Shown here piece after piece: positions 43,692 to 53,713 of a DNA stretch of 64,000 nt. The notes under the pieces are model-generated. The model was not told the DNA's origin and made no database searches. It worked only from the letters and a program-made list of their open reading frames with translations. The DNA lies in the NCBI GenBank assembly GCA_964607705.1, contig CAZSLI010000010.1, forward strand, positions 1-64,000, written 5' to 3'. This DNA comes from CAZSLI01 sp964607705 (GTDB lineage Bacteria; Actinomycetota; Coriobacteriia; Anaerosomatales; PHET01). Position 1 is the first letter of the stretch; each line of letters begins with the position of its first letter. A program made the translations under genes and the position numbers.

Positions 43692-44627
43692 TCAGCTCTC
43701 GGAACGCAGCTCTTCGGCCAGCTCCTCGATGCGGCGCACCCTATGATATACCGCAGATTTCGAGAGAGGCGGGTCTGCGAGCTCTCCGAGTTCTCTCAAA
43801 GACACGTCCGGGTTCTCCAGTCTAAGCGCCGCAAGCTCCCTCAGCGCGGGCGGAAGTCCCTCGAGCCCGCGGGCGTCGATGAGCGCATTGATGGCTTCTA
43901 TCTGCCCCATCGCGGCCTCGGCGGTCTTCGCCTGATTCGCAATCTCTGCGTTCACGAGCCGGTTCACGTCGTTGCGCATGGACTTCACGATCCGGACGTC
44001 TTCCGTACGCAGGAGCGCGCGATGCGCTCCGACCAACGCCAGGAACGTCACGATGGGCTCCGCGCCCTTGAGATACACGGCGTAGCTGCCCCGGCGCTGC
44101 GCCACCCGCGCCTCGATGTCGAAGCGCCCCATGAGCGCACCGAGGTCGACCGCCAACTGCTCGTTCTCGGCAGTCAGCTCGAAGTGGAAGTCGCCGTGCG
44201 GATCGGCCACGAAGCCCCCGCCGAGGAAAGCGCCGCGCAGGTACGCGATCGCGCAGCAGTCACGCTTCACGAGCGAGGGGTCGATACCCAGGGCCAGACC
44301 CTGATCGCCGAGGATGCCGAGCTCGGCCAGGGCCGCGGGCAGCGGCTTTTGGCTGGGCACCGTGATCAGGTAGTTGTTGGTCTTGTGCAACACGCTGCGG
44401 CGGACCGTGAGTTCGGTCTTGAGGCCGTAGACGTTGTGCAGCAGCTTGATGACTATGCGGGCGACCGGCGCCGTCTCTGTCGCGACCTCGAGGCGGTAGC
44501 GGCCCGGACCGCTGATGTGGAGCGTCCCCTCGATGCGCACGAGCGCCGCGAGCTCCGCCTTGTTACAGCACCCACGCTTTGGCTCGACGCGCGAGAGCTC
44601 GTCTTTGACCTCGGCGGTGAAGGACAT
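43692..44627 (-). CDS. whiA: WhiA, sporulation/cell-division regulator family
   Basis: A 311-residue protein: an N-terminal LAGLIDADG-like part (YLRGAFLGGGFVADP, FHFELTAENEQ) and a C-terminal HTH (PDVSLRELGELADPPLSKSAVYHR). WhiA controls sporulation septation in Streptomyces and chromosome/cell-division processes in other Gram-positives. ATG 44627 overlaps the yvcK stop by one base (TGATG); ten upstream ORF codons are unlikely. Confidence 0.95.
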   Translation of the reverse strand: MSFTAEVKDELSRVEPKRGCCNKAELAALVRIEGTLHISGPGRYRLEVATETAPVARIVIKLLHNVYGLKTELTVRRSVLHKTNNYLITVPSQKPLPAALAELGILGDQGLALGIDPSLVKRDCCAIAYLRGAFLGGGFVADPHGDFHFELTAENEQLAVDLGALMGRFDIEARVAQRRGSYAVYLKGAEPIVTFLALVGAHRALLRTEDVRIVKSMRNDVNRLVNAEIANQAKTAEAAMGQIEAINALIDARGLEGLPPALRELAALRLENPDVSLRELGELADPPLSKSAVYHRVRRIEELAEELRSES

Positions 44628-45574
44628 CAGCCGATCACCTCGGCAAGCACGCGGCAAAGAGCCGTGCGGTCGTGGCGCACAGGGTTTTCGGCGTCCGCGA
44701 GAGCCGCGAGGACGGGCCGGACACCGAGGGCCTCGATCCGCTTGAGGGCGGAGGGATCCGAAGCCACGGGATCGACCGCCTCGACGCAGGCGTCATCCGC
44801 GCAGTGATGCACGATAGCGATCTCGATGCAGCCCTCGAGGCCGTGGTCGACCAGCGCCTGGACGTGGTCTGCGGCGTCTAGGCCGACGGTCTCGCCTCGC
44901 ATGTTGGCCACGTTGCAGACGTAGACGCAGCGTGCCGAGGACGCGCGAAGGGCGTCGGCCACGCCGTCGACGAGAAAGTTCGGGATGAGGCTCGTGTAGA
45001 GCGAGCCGGGGCCTATCACGACGACGTCGGCAGCGCCGATCGCCTCGAGCGCGGGCTCGTAGGCGGGCGGCGAGGCCGGCTCGAGGAAGGCGTGCTCGAC
45101 GGCGCGCGTGTGCGACGCGAGCTTCGCCTGGCCGAATACCTCGTTTCCGTCACGGTCCACGCCGTGGAGCCGCACGTCGGCAAGCGTGGAGGGCAGCACG
45201 CGACCGCGTGCCTGCAGGTACTCACTCGCGGCTTCGATGGCCTCGGGGAAGCCGCCGGCCACGTCGGCAAGCGCCGCAAGGACCAGGTTGCCGAGCGCGT
45301 GGCCTGCGAGGCCCTCGCCGTGGGCGAACCGGTACTGGAACATCTGGGCGGCGAGCCCCTCAGGTTCGCGGGCCATCGCCACGAGGCAGTTGCGGACGTC
45401 GCCGGGCGGCAGCATGCCGAGCTCCCGGCGCAGGTGGCCGCTCGAGCCGCCGTCATCCGCCATCGTGACGACCGCTGCGGTCTCGAAGCCCAGGTCGAGC
45501 AGGCAGCCGAGGACGCCGGGTAGCCCGGTACCGCCCCCTATCGCGACCGCGCGTCGCGCCTGGCCGAGCGTCAT
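44627..45574 (-). CDS. yvcK: YvcK/CofD-like gluconeogenesis factor
   Basis: A 315-residue CofD-like protein with AIGGGTGLPGVLGCLLDLG at the N-terminus and TMADDGGSSGHLRRELGMLP, the nucleotide-sugar-binding signatures of YvcK, which supports peptidoglycan synthesis and growth on gluconeogenic carbon. Its start overlaps rapZ (ATGA) and its stop overlaps whiA, the conserved three-gene cluster. Confidence 0.95.
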   Translation of the reverse strand: MTLGQARRAVAIGGGTGLPGVLGCLLDLGFETAAVVTMADDGGSSGHLRRELGMLPPGDVRNCLVAMAREPEGLAAQMFQYRFAHGEGLAGHALGNLVLAALADVAGGFPEAIEAASEYLQARGRVLPSTLADVRLHGVDRDGNEVFGQAKLASHTRAVEHAFLEPASPPAYEPALEAIGAADVVVIGPGSLYTSLIPNFLVDGVADALRASSARCVYVCNVANMRGETVGLDAADHVQALVDHGLEGCIEIAIVHHCADDACVEAVDPVASDPSALKRIEALGVRPVLAALADAENPVRHDRTALCRVLAEVIG

Positions 45575-46485
45575 CTCGGCGACCGATCCCGGCCGATGTC
45601 GCGGTGCGAGACGGCCACGCGGTAGCCGCGGCCGAGCAGGTGGGCGGCGGTCGCCTCAGCGAGAGCGACGGAGCGGTGCATGCCGCCGGTGCAGCCGAGT
45701 GCGATCGAGAGGTGCTGCTTGCCCTCGACGATGTAGCCGGGCACGACCGTGTCGAGCAGGTCGAACCACTTGCCGAGGAACTCGGCGGTCTCGGGATGGC
45801 CCATCACGAACTCGGAGACCGGACGTTCGAGGCCCGTGAGAGGGCGAAGGTCCGGATTGTAGTGCGGGTTGGGCAGGAAGCGCACGTCCATCACGATGTC
45901 GGCGTCGGCCGGCATGCTGTGCTTGAACCCGAACGAATAGACCGTGATCGACAGCTCGCTGGAGAGCGACTCGCTGAACCGCTCGCGGATCTGCGTCCGC
46001 AGCTCGCTCGGGCGCAACTCGGTCGAGTCGAGGACGATGTCGGAGCGGTCGCGCACCTGCACGAGCGCATCGCGCTCCGCCTGGATTCCCTCGAGCAGCC
46101 CCTCGCCCTCCTCGCACATCGGGTGGCGGCGGCGCGTCTCCTTGAAGCGGCGTACGAGCGTGTCATCGGCAGCTTCGAGGAAGAGTACGCGCAACGGGAC
46201 GTCCTGCTCCCGCAGCTGGTCTATCTGACCGATGAGCTGCTCGAAAAACTCGTGGCCGCGCACGTCGCACACCAGCGCGACGCGGCGGAGCTGGGAGTCG
46301 GGCAGCTCGGACAGGGTGAGGATCTGCGGGATGAACGACGGCGGAAGGTTGTCGATGCAGAAGAAACCGAGGTCCTCGAAGGTGTGCATGGCCTCGGAGC
46401 GGCCAGCGCCCGACATACCGGTGATGATCACGACTTCCGGTGCTCGGGACGATTCGGCGTTCAACGGGGGGCAGCCCTCCGGCAT
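45571..46485 (-). CDS. rapZ: RapZ/YvcJ nucleotide-binding protein
   Basis: A 304-residue P-loop protein with Walker A GMSGAGRSEAMHTFEDLG and the family CIDNLPP motif; the C-terminal domain has ALGCTGGMHRSVALAE. Homologues bind RNA or UDP-sugars and regulate amino-sugar metabolism. ATG 46485 follows GGAGGAGAC. First gene of the whiA cluster. Confidence 0.95.
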   Translation of the reverse strand: MPEGCPPLNAESSRAPEVVIITGMSGAGRSEAMHTFEDLGFFCIDNLPPSFIPQILTLSELPDSQLRRVALVCDVRGHEFFEQLIGQIDQLREQDVPLRVLFLEAADDTLVRRFKETRRRHPMCEEGEGLLEGIQAERDALVQVRDRSDIVLDSTELRPSELRTQIRERFSESLSSELSITVYSFGFKHSMPADADIVMDVRFLPNPHYNPDLRPLTGLERPVSEFVMGHPETAEFLGKWFDLLDTVVPGYIVEGKQHLSIALGCTGGMHRSVALAEATAAHLLGRGYRVAVSHRDIGRDRSPR

Positions 46486-46542
46486 GTCTCCTCCTGGATG
46501 CGACGGTGAGTAGCAGTATAACCGCGACAGGCGAGCGGGAAC

Positions 46543-49542
46543 CTACCGCCACCCCTCGAAACTCGCTCGGAGCCGGTCACGCGTGCTGCGCTGATGCTCC
46601 CACGTGAGAGCCACGATGATGATGACCACGCCGAGGATGCCGAGGAAGAACCACCAGTACTCGGCGAACACCGTGAATGCCCGGTAGACCGCGACGAGGG
46701 CGAGCGCCGCCACGCCACCGAAGAAGTACGCCCGGACCTTGCCTGCGACGCCCGCCGTGATCGCGACGAGCGAGAGGCCGAAGACCCAACCCACGTGCGC
46801 GAGCGCGTCACCTGAGGCCGCCATCAGCGCCCAGGCGAGCGGCAAGCCGAGACCCACGCCCACCGAGGCGATGTCGAGGGCGACCGGGTAGGTCCGCTCA
46901 GGTTCACGCCGGACGAAGATCCAGCCGCAGGCGACCAGGTACAGCGCAAGCGAGGTGGTGAACAGCTCCTCGGGAGCGCCGGCGAACGTGTCCAGCTCGA
47001 TCCAGGACGCGGCGAGCAGCAGCCCGAGACCTGCGTAGATCCCCGGCTCGAAGTCCCAACGCAGCGCCTGGACCAGCGCGATCGCACCGAGTACGGCGAC
47101 GAGCACCGCCTGCTCGTGAGTTCCAAAGCCGACCCACGACGCGTCGGCCGGCCCATACAGTTCGAAGATGCCGACCGCGGCGAGCGCGCCAACACCCACC
47201 ATAGCGGCGACCGCCGAGGACGCGCCCTGCACGCGCCACCGGCCTCCCGGACCGAAGGGCTCGGCGAGCGTGACCGCCGAGAGAGCGAGAGCGAGCACCG
47301 ACTCGACCGCGACGGTCGTCCACGTGCCGACGCCCGCCCACGCGCAGGCTGCCGCCGCGGCTCCCATCAGCGCGAGCGCCGCCGGGAACGCGGTGAGCGG
47401 CATCCCGAGCCAAAGGCCTGCGGCCCATGCGACCGCCACGAGCAGCAGCGCCACCGCATGCCCGCCCGGGTGACCCCAGGCGGTGAAGCCGAGTGCCGTC
47501 GAGGTCGCAGCCACGGACACTGCGGCGACACGCGCGCTCAGCGGACGCGATCCGTACACGGCACGGGCGCCCAGCGCTATGACGACTGCGGCCACCGACG
47601 CAGCCAGCGCAAGGACGGCCGCCGCCTCCGTCCGCCCATCGAGCGCCGCAACTCCCACAGCCAGCACGCCGAGGAATCCGAACGCGCCCGCACTCGCGGG
47701 CTTGCGGTCGAGCGCGTCGTCGGCGGCGAAGACGAGGGCCGCGACCCCGAGGAGCACTGCGATCGGCAGCGTGTCGGGCACTGACCCAGCCATGTCTGCA
47801 GAAAGCGCACTCCCGATGAACACGATGAGCAGGAGCAGCAGCCTGTCGGCCCACGCAAGCACTCGGACGAACAGCCGGCTGAACCAGTTCTGGAGCCACC
47901 GCGCGGCAAGCAGCCAGGCACCCGCAAGGAGCACGAGGCCTAGCGCGTACCAGGCGGCGTCAAGTTCAGGGGCGAGCCACGCCTCCAGCGACGCGACCAG
48001 GTACAGCGAGTAGACCGCCACGCCGAGAAGCGCTGCGTCGCGCTCCCGCACCGAGAGGGTGGCGCACCATGCCGCGAACACTGCCGCAGCCAGCGCGGTA
48101 TCCGCACCGGTGATCGTGACGCCGGTGAGCGGGACGCCGGCCGTGACGAAAGGCACCGCGAACGAGCAGACGATCAGGAGCGCGAACGCGGCCCACTCGG
48201 CGACCAGCGCGAGCGTCCGGGTCCCCGGCGGCGTGTCGTCTCGGGTGGCGAGGCCGTCGGCCATGCGTGAAGCGAGCGCCCAACTGGCGGCGACGGCCGC
48301 GAGCACCGCGATGATCACGTGGTCGTTGGCCTCGAGCACCTTGAGGAACTCGAACCAGAATGCCGCTTCGGCGAGCGCGGTAAGTACCGCGAAGGAGACT
48401 GCGTCATCGGCGAGCGCGAAGGCGCCGTACGTGAGCGCCGCGAGCCCCAGAACCGCCGCGAGGCCCCACGAGTGACCCGTGGTCGCGGCCGCCATCCCGA
48501 CGGCCGCGAAGAACGGCAGCTGGATGAGCGCGGCGGTTCCTCGGCTGGGCTGCTTGTCGAGCAGCGGCGTGCGGACGAGCACGGCCGCGCCGCATGCCGA
48601 GACCACTGCCGCGCAAACGGCCTCGGTGACCCCCGCGCTTCCCACGAGTGCAAGATCCGCGACGATGCCCACCGCGAGTGCGGCGCTGGCGATCGGCGCG
48701 GCCCACTCGAGCACGGTCGCGAGCGAGCCGACCGTCTTGTCGCCGCGGCCACGCTCGGCGGCAAGCTGCCACAGGAGCGCGATGGCCGCCATGCCCGCGA
48801 GCCGCACCGGCACGGTAAGCCCCAACCCCGCGCCGAGCAGCCACCACCACCCCATCTGCGCCGCAGCCCCGATGACGCCGAAGAAGCGGTCGGCGAGCCG
48901 AACCTCGATGAACCAGTAGACCGCCGAGCACGCGAGCAGCAGCACCGCCCAAGGCAGCGGCCCCTCGAGGTTGTAGCCGTCGATCGCGATCCAGCCGTCG
49001 AAGAGCAGCATCGCCGAGGCCACGGCCGTCAGAGCCGTGGCCCCCGCCGTCGACTTGAGCCGCGTACGTGCGGCCCAACCCGCGGCGAAGAACCCGGCCG
49101 TCAGACTGCCAAGGAAGACGAGCTTCCCAGTCGCGCCGAGCAGGTCCCACACCGCGATCGCGAAGATCGCCGATGCGACCACGACGAGGAACGAGCCCAG
49201 GAAGATGAGGACGGTGGTCCACTCCACAGGCTTGCGCTCGCGCCTCTCGTGAGCGGGACGCGGCTGCCGAGTGGCGGGTGATCCCGGTGAGACCGCGGCA
49301 GGCGGGGGCCACGTATCGACCGCCGTCGACGTGCCCACCAGTGGGACGGTCGTCGAGTCAGGAACCGGCTGGCCGGTGATGGTGGCGACGAGAGCGGCTC
49401 GGCGGGCGAGATAGCGCGGAGCCAGCATCTCGTAAGAGCCGTGGTGGACCTCACCGCGCTCGACAGCGCGGGCGAGTTCAGCCAACAGGTAGTCGATCTT
49501 GCCGAGCTCGACCCACTCGGCGTCGAACGGGCGCTGCGCCAT
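46543..49542 (-). CDS. Large polytopic membrane protein of unknown function
   Basis: A 999-residue protein with about 110 soluble N-terminal residues (helical, then Pro/Arg-rich), followed by some two dozen hydrophobic segments from residue 115 to the end and a short basic C-terminus (STRDRLRASFEGWR). It is Ala/Val/Leu-dominated with few charged loops, recalling the DUF2157-like/SCO7613-type giant membrane proteins, but no motif is diagnostic. The start ATG 49542 is chosen because the ORF upstream is a shadow of uvrC. It lies 20 bases after the uvrC stop. Confidence 0.75.
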   Translation of the reverse strand: MAQRPFDAEWVELGKIDYLLAELARAVERGEVHHGSYEMLAPRYLARRAALVATITGQPVPDSTTVPLVGTSTAVDTWPPPAAVSPGSPATRQPRPAHERRERKPVEWTTVLIFLGSFLVVVASAIFAIAVWDLLGATGKLVFLGSLTAGFFAAGWAARTRLKSTAGATALTAVASAMLLFDGWIAIDGYNLEGPLPWAVLLLACSAVYWFIEVRLADRFFGVIGAAAQMGWWWLLGAGLGLTVPVRLAGMAAIALLWQLAAERGRGDKTVGSLATVLEWAAPIASAALAVGIVADLALVGSAGVTEAVCAAVVSACGAAVLVRTPLLDKQPSRGTAALIQLPFFAAVGMAAATTGHSWGLAAVLGLAALTYGAFALADDAVSFAVLTALAEAAFWFEFLKVLEANDHVIIAVLAAVAASWALASRMADGLATRDDTPPGTRTLALVAEWAAFALLIVCSFAVPFVTAGVPLTGVTITGADTALAAAVFAAWCATLSVRERDAALLGVAVYSLYLVASLEAWLAPELDAAWYALGLVLLAGAWLLAARWLQNWFSRLFVRVLAWADRLLLLLIVFIGSALSADMAGSVPDTLPIAVLLGVAALVFAADDALDRKPASAGAFGFLGVLAVGVAALDGRTEAAAVLALAASVAAVVIALGARAVYGSRPLSARVAAVSVAATSTALGFTAWGHPGGHAVALLLVAVAWAAGLWLGMPLTAFPAALALMGAAAAACAWAGVGTWTTVAVESVLALALSAVTLAEPFGPGGRWRVQGASSAVAAMVGVGALAAVGIFELYGPADASWVGFGTHEQAVLVAVLGAIALVQALRWDFEPGIYAGLGLLLAASWIELDTFAGAPEELFTTSLALYLVACGWIFVRREPERTYPVALDIASVGVGLGLPLAWALMAASGDALAHVGWVFGLSLVAITAGVAGKVRAYFFGGVAALALVAVYRAFTVFAEYWWFFLGILGVVIIIVALTWEHQRSTRDRLRASFEGWR

Positions 49543-49562
49543 CGATCCCCCTCGTCCGTCCC

Positions 49563-51455
49563 TTAGGCGCGGGGTCCCTCCCGCTCCTCGGCCCATTGTC
49601 GCACGACGGTCACGATCTCCTCGGCGACGTCGAGGGGTACGCCCGGGATGGCGGCTATCTCCTCGGCGGTCGCGTCGCGCAGTCGTTTGGCCGAGCCGAA
49701 GTGGCGCATGATCGCCTTCTTGCGCTTGGGACCGACGCCGGGGATATCGTCGAGCACGCTCGCCGTCATGGCCTTGCCACGCAGCTTGCGGTGGTACTCG
49801 ATCGCGAACCGGTGCGCCTCGTCGCGGACGCGCTTCACCAGGTACAAAGACGCCGAGCCGGTGGGCAGCACGACGGGATCGTCGGCCCAGGTCACGAACA
49901 GCTCCTCTTCCCGCTTGGCGAGACCCACCAGAGGGATGTCGCCGACGCCGCATTCGGCGAGCACCGCGCGCGCCGCGTTCAGCTGAGGCTTGCCGCCGTC
50001 CACGATGAGCAGGTCGGGCCGTCGTCCGAAACGGCTGTCCGCCTGACGCTCCGCGGAGAAGCGGCGGCGCAGCATCTCCGACATCATCGCGACGTCGTTG
50101 GCCTCGCCGTGGTCGAGCCTGATCTTGAAGCGTCGGTAGTTCTTCGTGTCGCTTCGGCCGTTGGCGAAGACCACCATCGAACCCACCGAGTGGCTGCCGT
50201 GAAGCGTCGAGATGTCGTAGCACTCGATGCGCAGAGGCGGAGCGGGAAGCGCGAGCGCACTCTCGAGCTGGAGAAGCGCCGCGTTGAGACGCTCCTCGTC
50301 GTAGCGCGTGCGCACCTTGAAGCGCATGAGCGTGTGCTGCGCGTTGCGCTCGGCGAGGCGGAGCAGATCGCGCTTCTCCCCCCGGATGGGCACCGACAAC
50401 TCGACGCGGCTGCCTCGGAGCTCCGACAGCCAGTCGGACACGGTCTCGGGGTTCTCGGGCAGGAACGGCAGCGAGATGGACTTGGGGATGTCCGGCGCGT
50501 CGGCGTAGTAGCGCAGGAGGAATCCCTCGGCGAGCTCCTCCGAGGAGACGTCGAGCCCCTTGTCGAGCACGAGCTCGTTGCCGACGAGCACGCGGCCCTC
50601 GCGCACCACGAACAGGTGCACCGCCGAGACCGTCTCCTCGCGGAAGAAGCCGACGACGTCCATGTTGAGCGGGCGGCTGCTCACGACTGTCTGCCGCTGC
50701 TTGATCGAGCGCGCGGCCTCGAGCCGGTTGCGGTACTTGGCGGCAGCCTCGTAGTCGAGATCCGCCGCGGCCTCCTGCATCTGTGCTTCGAGCTCGCGCT
50801 CCAGGCCGCCGTGCTTGCCTGACAGGAAGCTCGCCACGCGTGAGACGTTCTCGGCGTACTCCTCCGGGGTCACGGCGCCGACACACGGCCCGGGGCCGAG
50901 CCCAACGTGGTAGTCGAAGCAGGCGCGGCCCGCGGAGGCGCCGCCCTTTGCGGTCACGCGCTTCCACTCGGGGCAGGTCGCGCGGCAGATGGGCACGATG
51001 CGGCGGACGGTGTCGATCGTCTCGCGCGCGGCGCGGGCGTCGGTGTAGGGACCGAAGTAGCGGGTTCCCTGCTTGCGCCGCTCGCGGGTGTACTTGATCG
51101 CGGGGAACGGGTCCTCGGTGGTCAGCGCGATGAAGGGGTAGCTCTTGTCGTCGCGGTAGTCCACGTTGTACGGCGGCCTGAACTGCTTGATGAGGTTGGC
51201 CTCGAGGATGAGCGACTCGACCTCGGTCCCCGTGACGACGTAGTCGAAGCTCGTCACCTGCTCCATCATCAGCGGGATCTTCTCGCGCTCGTCCTGCCCG
51301 CTCGTGTACTGGCGCATGCGTTTGCGCAGCGATTTGGCCTTGCCGACGTACAGCACCTCGCCGGCCGCGTCCTTCCACAGGTAGACGCCGGGCGCGTCAG
51401 GAACGCTCGAGACCTGCTCGGCGACGGTGGGTGCGGCGCGGTGCTCGGGGGTCAT
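49563..51455 (-). CDS. uvrC: Excinuclease ABC subunit C
   Basis: A 630-residue nuclease. The GIY-YIG domain begins DAPGVYLWKDAAGEVLYVGK, followed by UvrB-binding coil (DLDYEAAAKYRNRLEA), the RNase-H-like nuclease domain (ECYDISTLHGSHSVGSMVVF, LLIVDGGKPQLNAA) and tandem HhH motifs (LDDIPGVGPKRKKAIMRHFG). Its ATG overlaps the unknown exported gene's stop (ATGA); 25 upstream ORF codons are a shadow. Confidence 0.97.
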   Translation of the reverse strand: MTPEHRAAPTVAEQVSSVPDAPGVYLWKDAAGEVLYVGKAKSLRKRMRQYTSGQDEREKIPLMMEQVTSFDYVVTGTEVESLILEANLIKQFRPPYNVDYRDDKSYPFIALTTEDPFPAIKYTRERRKQGTRYFGPYTDARAARETIDTVRRIVPICRATCPEWKRVTAKGGASAGRACFDYHVGLGPGPCVGAVTPEEYAENVSRVASFLSGKHGGLERELEAQMQEAAADLDYEAAAKYRNRLEAARSIKQRQTVVSSRPLNMDVVGFFREETVSAVHLFVVREGRVLVGNELVLDKGLDVSSEELAEGFLLRYYADAPDIPKSISLPFLPENPETVSDWLSELRGSRVELSVPIRGEKRDLLRLAERNAQHTLMRFKVRTRYDEERLNAALLQLESALALPAPPLRIECYDISTLHGSHSVGSMVVFANGRSDTKNYRRFKIRLDHGEANDVAMMSEMLRRRFSAERQADSRFGRRPDLLIVDGGKPQLNAARAVLAECGVGDIPLVGLAKREEELFVTWADDPVVLPTGSASLYLVKRVRDEAHRFAIEYHRKLRGKAMTASVLDDIPGVGPKRKKAIMRHFGSAKRLRDATAEEIAAIPGVPLDVAEEIVTVVRQWAEEREGPRA

Positions 51456-53098
51456 CGTTGGCTGCCGAGAAGCTCCAGGACGCGGCCGACGCGCGCGGCA
51501 TCGACGATCGCGGTATGCGGCGTCCGCCACACCCAGCCGCGCACAGTCGCGTCGGTGAGCGCGATGTCGCCCATTTCGCCGGCGAGCCAGTAGCGAGCTC
51601 CGTCACCACGCCGGTAGCCGAGCCAGGCCTCCGGCGCTTCCCTTCGCGTGCCGCCCGCCCAGACGATCGCCCCCGAGGCATCCGACGAGGCCAGCACCCG
51701 AGCGATCGCAGCCGCATCGCCGTTCGCGGAGGCGGAGAGTATCGCGCCCACATCCCCGGTATCGGCGTCCTGCTCACGATCGAAGCGCGCGATGTCGATC
51801 GCGTCTGCCGGCGCGGCCGGGCTGTCCCCTGCCGCGAGGATGGCGGCTGCGAGCCGACCGTCCTGGGGAATCGGGGTGCGCGCGACGGCCACGCCAGCGC
51901 GCCGGGCGGCTGCGATGAGCCCGTCGCCGTTCTCGGGGGGCATCGCAAGTGCCTCGACGGCCGACAACCACGCGCGCATCTGCTCGGCGGTATCCGAGTC
52001 GACCCGCGACGGGACGACCTTCACGTCGGTCAACAGCTGCTCCGTACCCGTGGCCTTCTGTGCCTCCAGAAGTGGTAGCAGTCGTGCCTTGAAGGCGTTC
52101 GAGGCCGCCGAGGCGCTCTCGAACTGCGGGCTCTGAGGCGCGGATGCCGTCAGCTCGGCGCCGGCCTGAAGTCCCTCGCGCCCAAGTGCGCCACTCGGCC
52201 CCCCATCGCCGAGAAGCCCGGTCGCACGGTTCTTCGCGTCCAGTACGGCGCCAGCGACGTCGAGGTCGATCGTCACGGCCGTGAGGGGGAGCTCGAACGC
52301 TCCCTCCGGCCGCGAGTCGTGCAGTCGTTCGGCTGCGAGCGACTGCGCTGAGCTCACCGGAGCGGGCAGCTCCATCTTGACCCCGCGCAACCCTCGGATC
52401 ACGTAGTCGATGAAGCCTCGCTTCTCGGCTGTCTTCTTGTCGGGGGCGCCGAACCCGCGCGCGGCGCCGGGCTCGACAGGAACCGCTCCGTCGACGACGA
52501 CCGAGAACGGCTGAGGCTCCCCTGTCGCGTCCACGCCGCCCTCGGGCGCGCGGTTGAACCAGTCAGCGTCATACTGCGGACCGACCGAACCGGGCCGAGG
52601 CTGCGCGGCCTGGTAGACCAGGTAGCCGTTCGCCACGTTGCCGTCGAGATCGGCCGCCCAGAAGCCGTAGAGGTCGTACGTCGTCGCCGTCCCACTCCCG
52701 TTAGCGCGCATGGCGTCATCGAGGTTGGCAGCCGGGGCCGAGCGGAGCTCGGCGACACCCGTGAAGCGGCCGCTGAGCGCCGAGCCCCCTTGCGCGGCCC
52801 CGCCGGTGAGCGTGAGCGCGATCGAGGACTCCTGGCTCTGCGTCGTTCCCCCGGCGTCCTGAATGCCGAGGACGTCGCGGTACGTGATGGCGCCACTCCA
52901 GCGACCTGCCCGATACGCGAGGCGCATCTGATCGGCGATCGTAGAGCTGCGGGTGGCACCCGTCTCGCCGCCGTAGAGCCCCTCGATGCGCCATTCGTGG
53001 TCGTACGGCTCGTCTTGGGCCATTACGATCGTCGCCGAGCCTGCGACGGCCACCACGCCGAGGACGCATGCTATGACTGCGGTCAGAAGGCGCCTCAT
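51452..53098 (-). CDS. Exported protein of unknown function (548 residues)
   Basis: Signal peptide (1-27, ending TIVMAQDEP), then a beta-rich N-terminal part (about 30-230, alternating Gly/Thr/Ser strands, AITYRDVLGIQDAGGTTQSQ) and an Ala-rich helical C-terminal half (about 300-548). No catalytic motif or family is recognised. Its first codons overlap the membrane-anchored gene upstream and its end overlaps uvrC, so three genes are translationally coupled; the link to DNA repair may be only transcriptional. Confidence 0.72.
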   Translation of the reverse strand: MRRLLTAVIACVLGVVAVAGSATIVMAQDEPYDHEWRIEGLYGGETGATRSSTIADQMRLAYRAGRWSGAITYRDVLGIQDAGGTTQSQESSIALTLTGGAAQGGSALSGRFTGVAELRSAPAANLDDAMRANGSGTATTYDLYGFWAADLDGNVANGYLVYQAAQPRPGSVGPQYDADWFNRAPEGGVDATGEPQPFSVVVDGAVPVEPGAARGFGAPDKKTAEKRGFIDYVIRGLRGVKMELPAPVSSAQSLAAERLHDSRPEGAFELPLTAVTIDLDVAGAVLDAKNRATGLLGDGGPSGALGREGLQAGAELTASAPQSPQFESASAASNAFKARLLPLLEAQKATGTEQLLTDVKVVPSRVDSDTAEQMRAWLSAVEALAMPPENGDGLIAAARRAGVAVARTPIPQDGRLAAAILAAGDSPAAPADAIDIARFDREQDADTGDVGAILSASANGDAAAIARVLASSDASGAIVWAGGTRREAPEAWLGYRRGDGARYWLAGEMGDIALTDATVRGWVWRTPHTAIVDAARVGRVLELLGSQR

Positions 53099-53673
53099 GA
53101 TCCGCCGCCTTCGGAGGAAAGGTATCGGACGCCGGCGGTCGTGCGCAGCGTCTCCTCGTCATCACCCGCAGCGCGAGCATCCGCTCCGTTCCAGGTCATC
53201 TCGAGCAGTGGCTGCTGTCCCGGCCCATATACCTGGACGACGTATCCGCGCGCATCAGGATATGCGGAGCGCAACGCCGCCAGCCCGGCCTGCCACCCAG
53301 CGGCCACGTCCACTGAGCTCTGTGCCGAGGGCAGCTCCAGCCGAACGACAGCGGTCCCGCGCGAGTCACCCGCGATCGCGCGCTCAATGCCTGCGAGCCT
53401 GAGGGTTCGCAGCACCTGCTCCTGCGGCGTCGACTCGGCGAGCAGATTGACGCCCACGGGCCGTAGGGGCGCGAGCACGAACGGCACGGGTCCGCCGCCT
53501 CTCGCGTAGAGCACCATGACGGGGACGGCAATGAGCACGAGCGCCAGCAGCGCGAACCCGCCGATGAGCCGGCGACGCTCACGCTTCATGCGCGCGGCCA
53601 GCATCTCGGGGCTCTCGCCGGCGCGCGAGCGGCCGTTCACGCGCGCGCTCTGCTTGGTGTCCGTGGGGTCCAT
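53095..53673 (-). CDS. Membrane-anchored protein of unknown function (192 residues)
   Basis: A basic cytoplasmic N-terminus (residues 1-35), one transmembrane segment (about 36-58, LIGGFALLALVLIAVPVMVL), then an extracytoplasmic domain ending in a Gly/Ser-rich tail. No family is recognised. ATG 53673; the stop overlaps the next exported gene by ATGA, so the two probably act together at the envelope. Confidence 0.7.
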   Translation of the reverse strand: MDPTDTKQSARVNGRSRAGESPEMLAARMKRERRRLIGGFALLALVLIAVPVMVLYARGGGPVPFVLAPLRPVGVNLLAESTPQEQVLRTLRLAGIERAIAGDSRGTAVVRLELPSAQSSVDVAAGWQAGLAALRSAYPDARGYVVQVYGPGQQPLLEMTWNGADARAAGDDEETLRTTAGVRYLSSEGGGS

Positions 53674-53713
53674 CGGCGCTTGCGCGTCCCTTCTTGGCGG
53701 TCAGATGCAACAT

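Noticed and set aside
49543..51378. Upstream extension of the large membrane protein to 1611 residues
   Set aside because: The extra 612 codons run inside uvrC in another frame and are low-complexity; the ATG at 49542 starts the hydrophobic protein's own soluble head.
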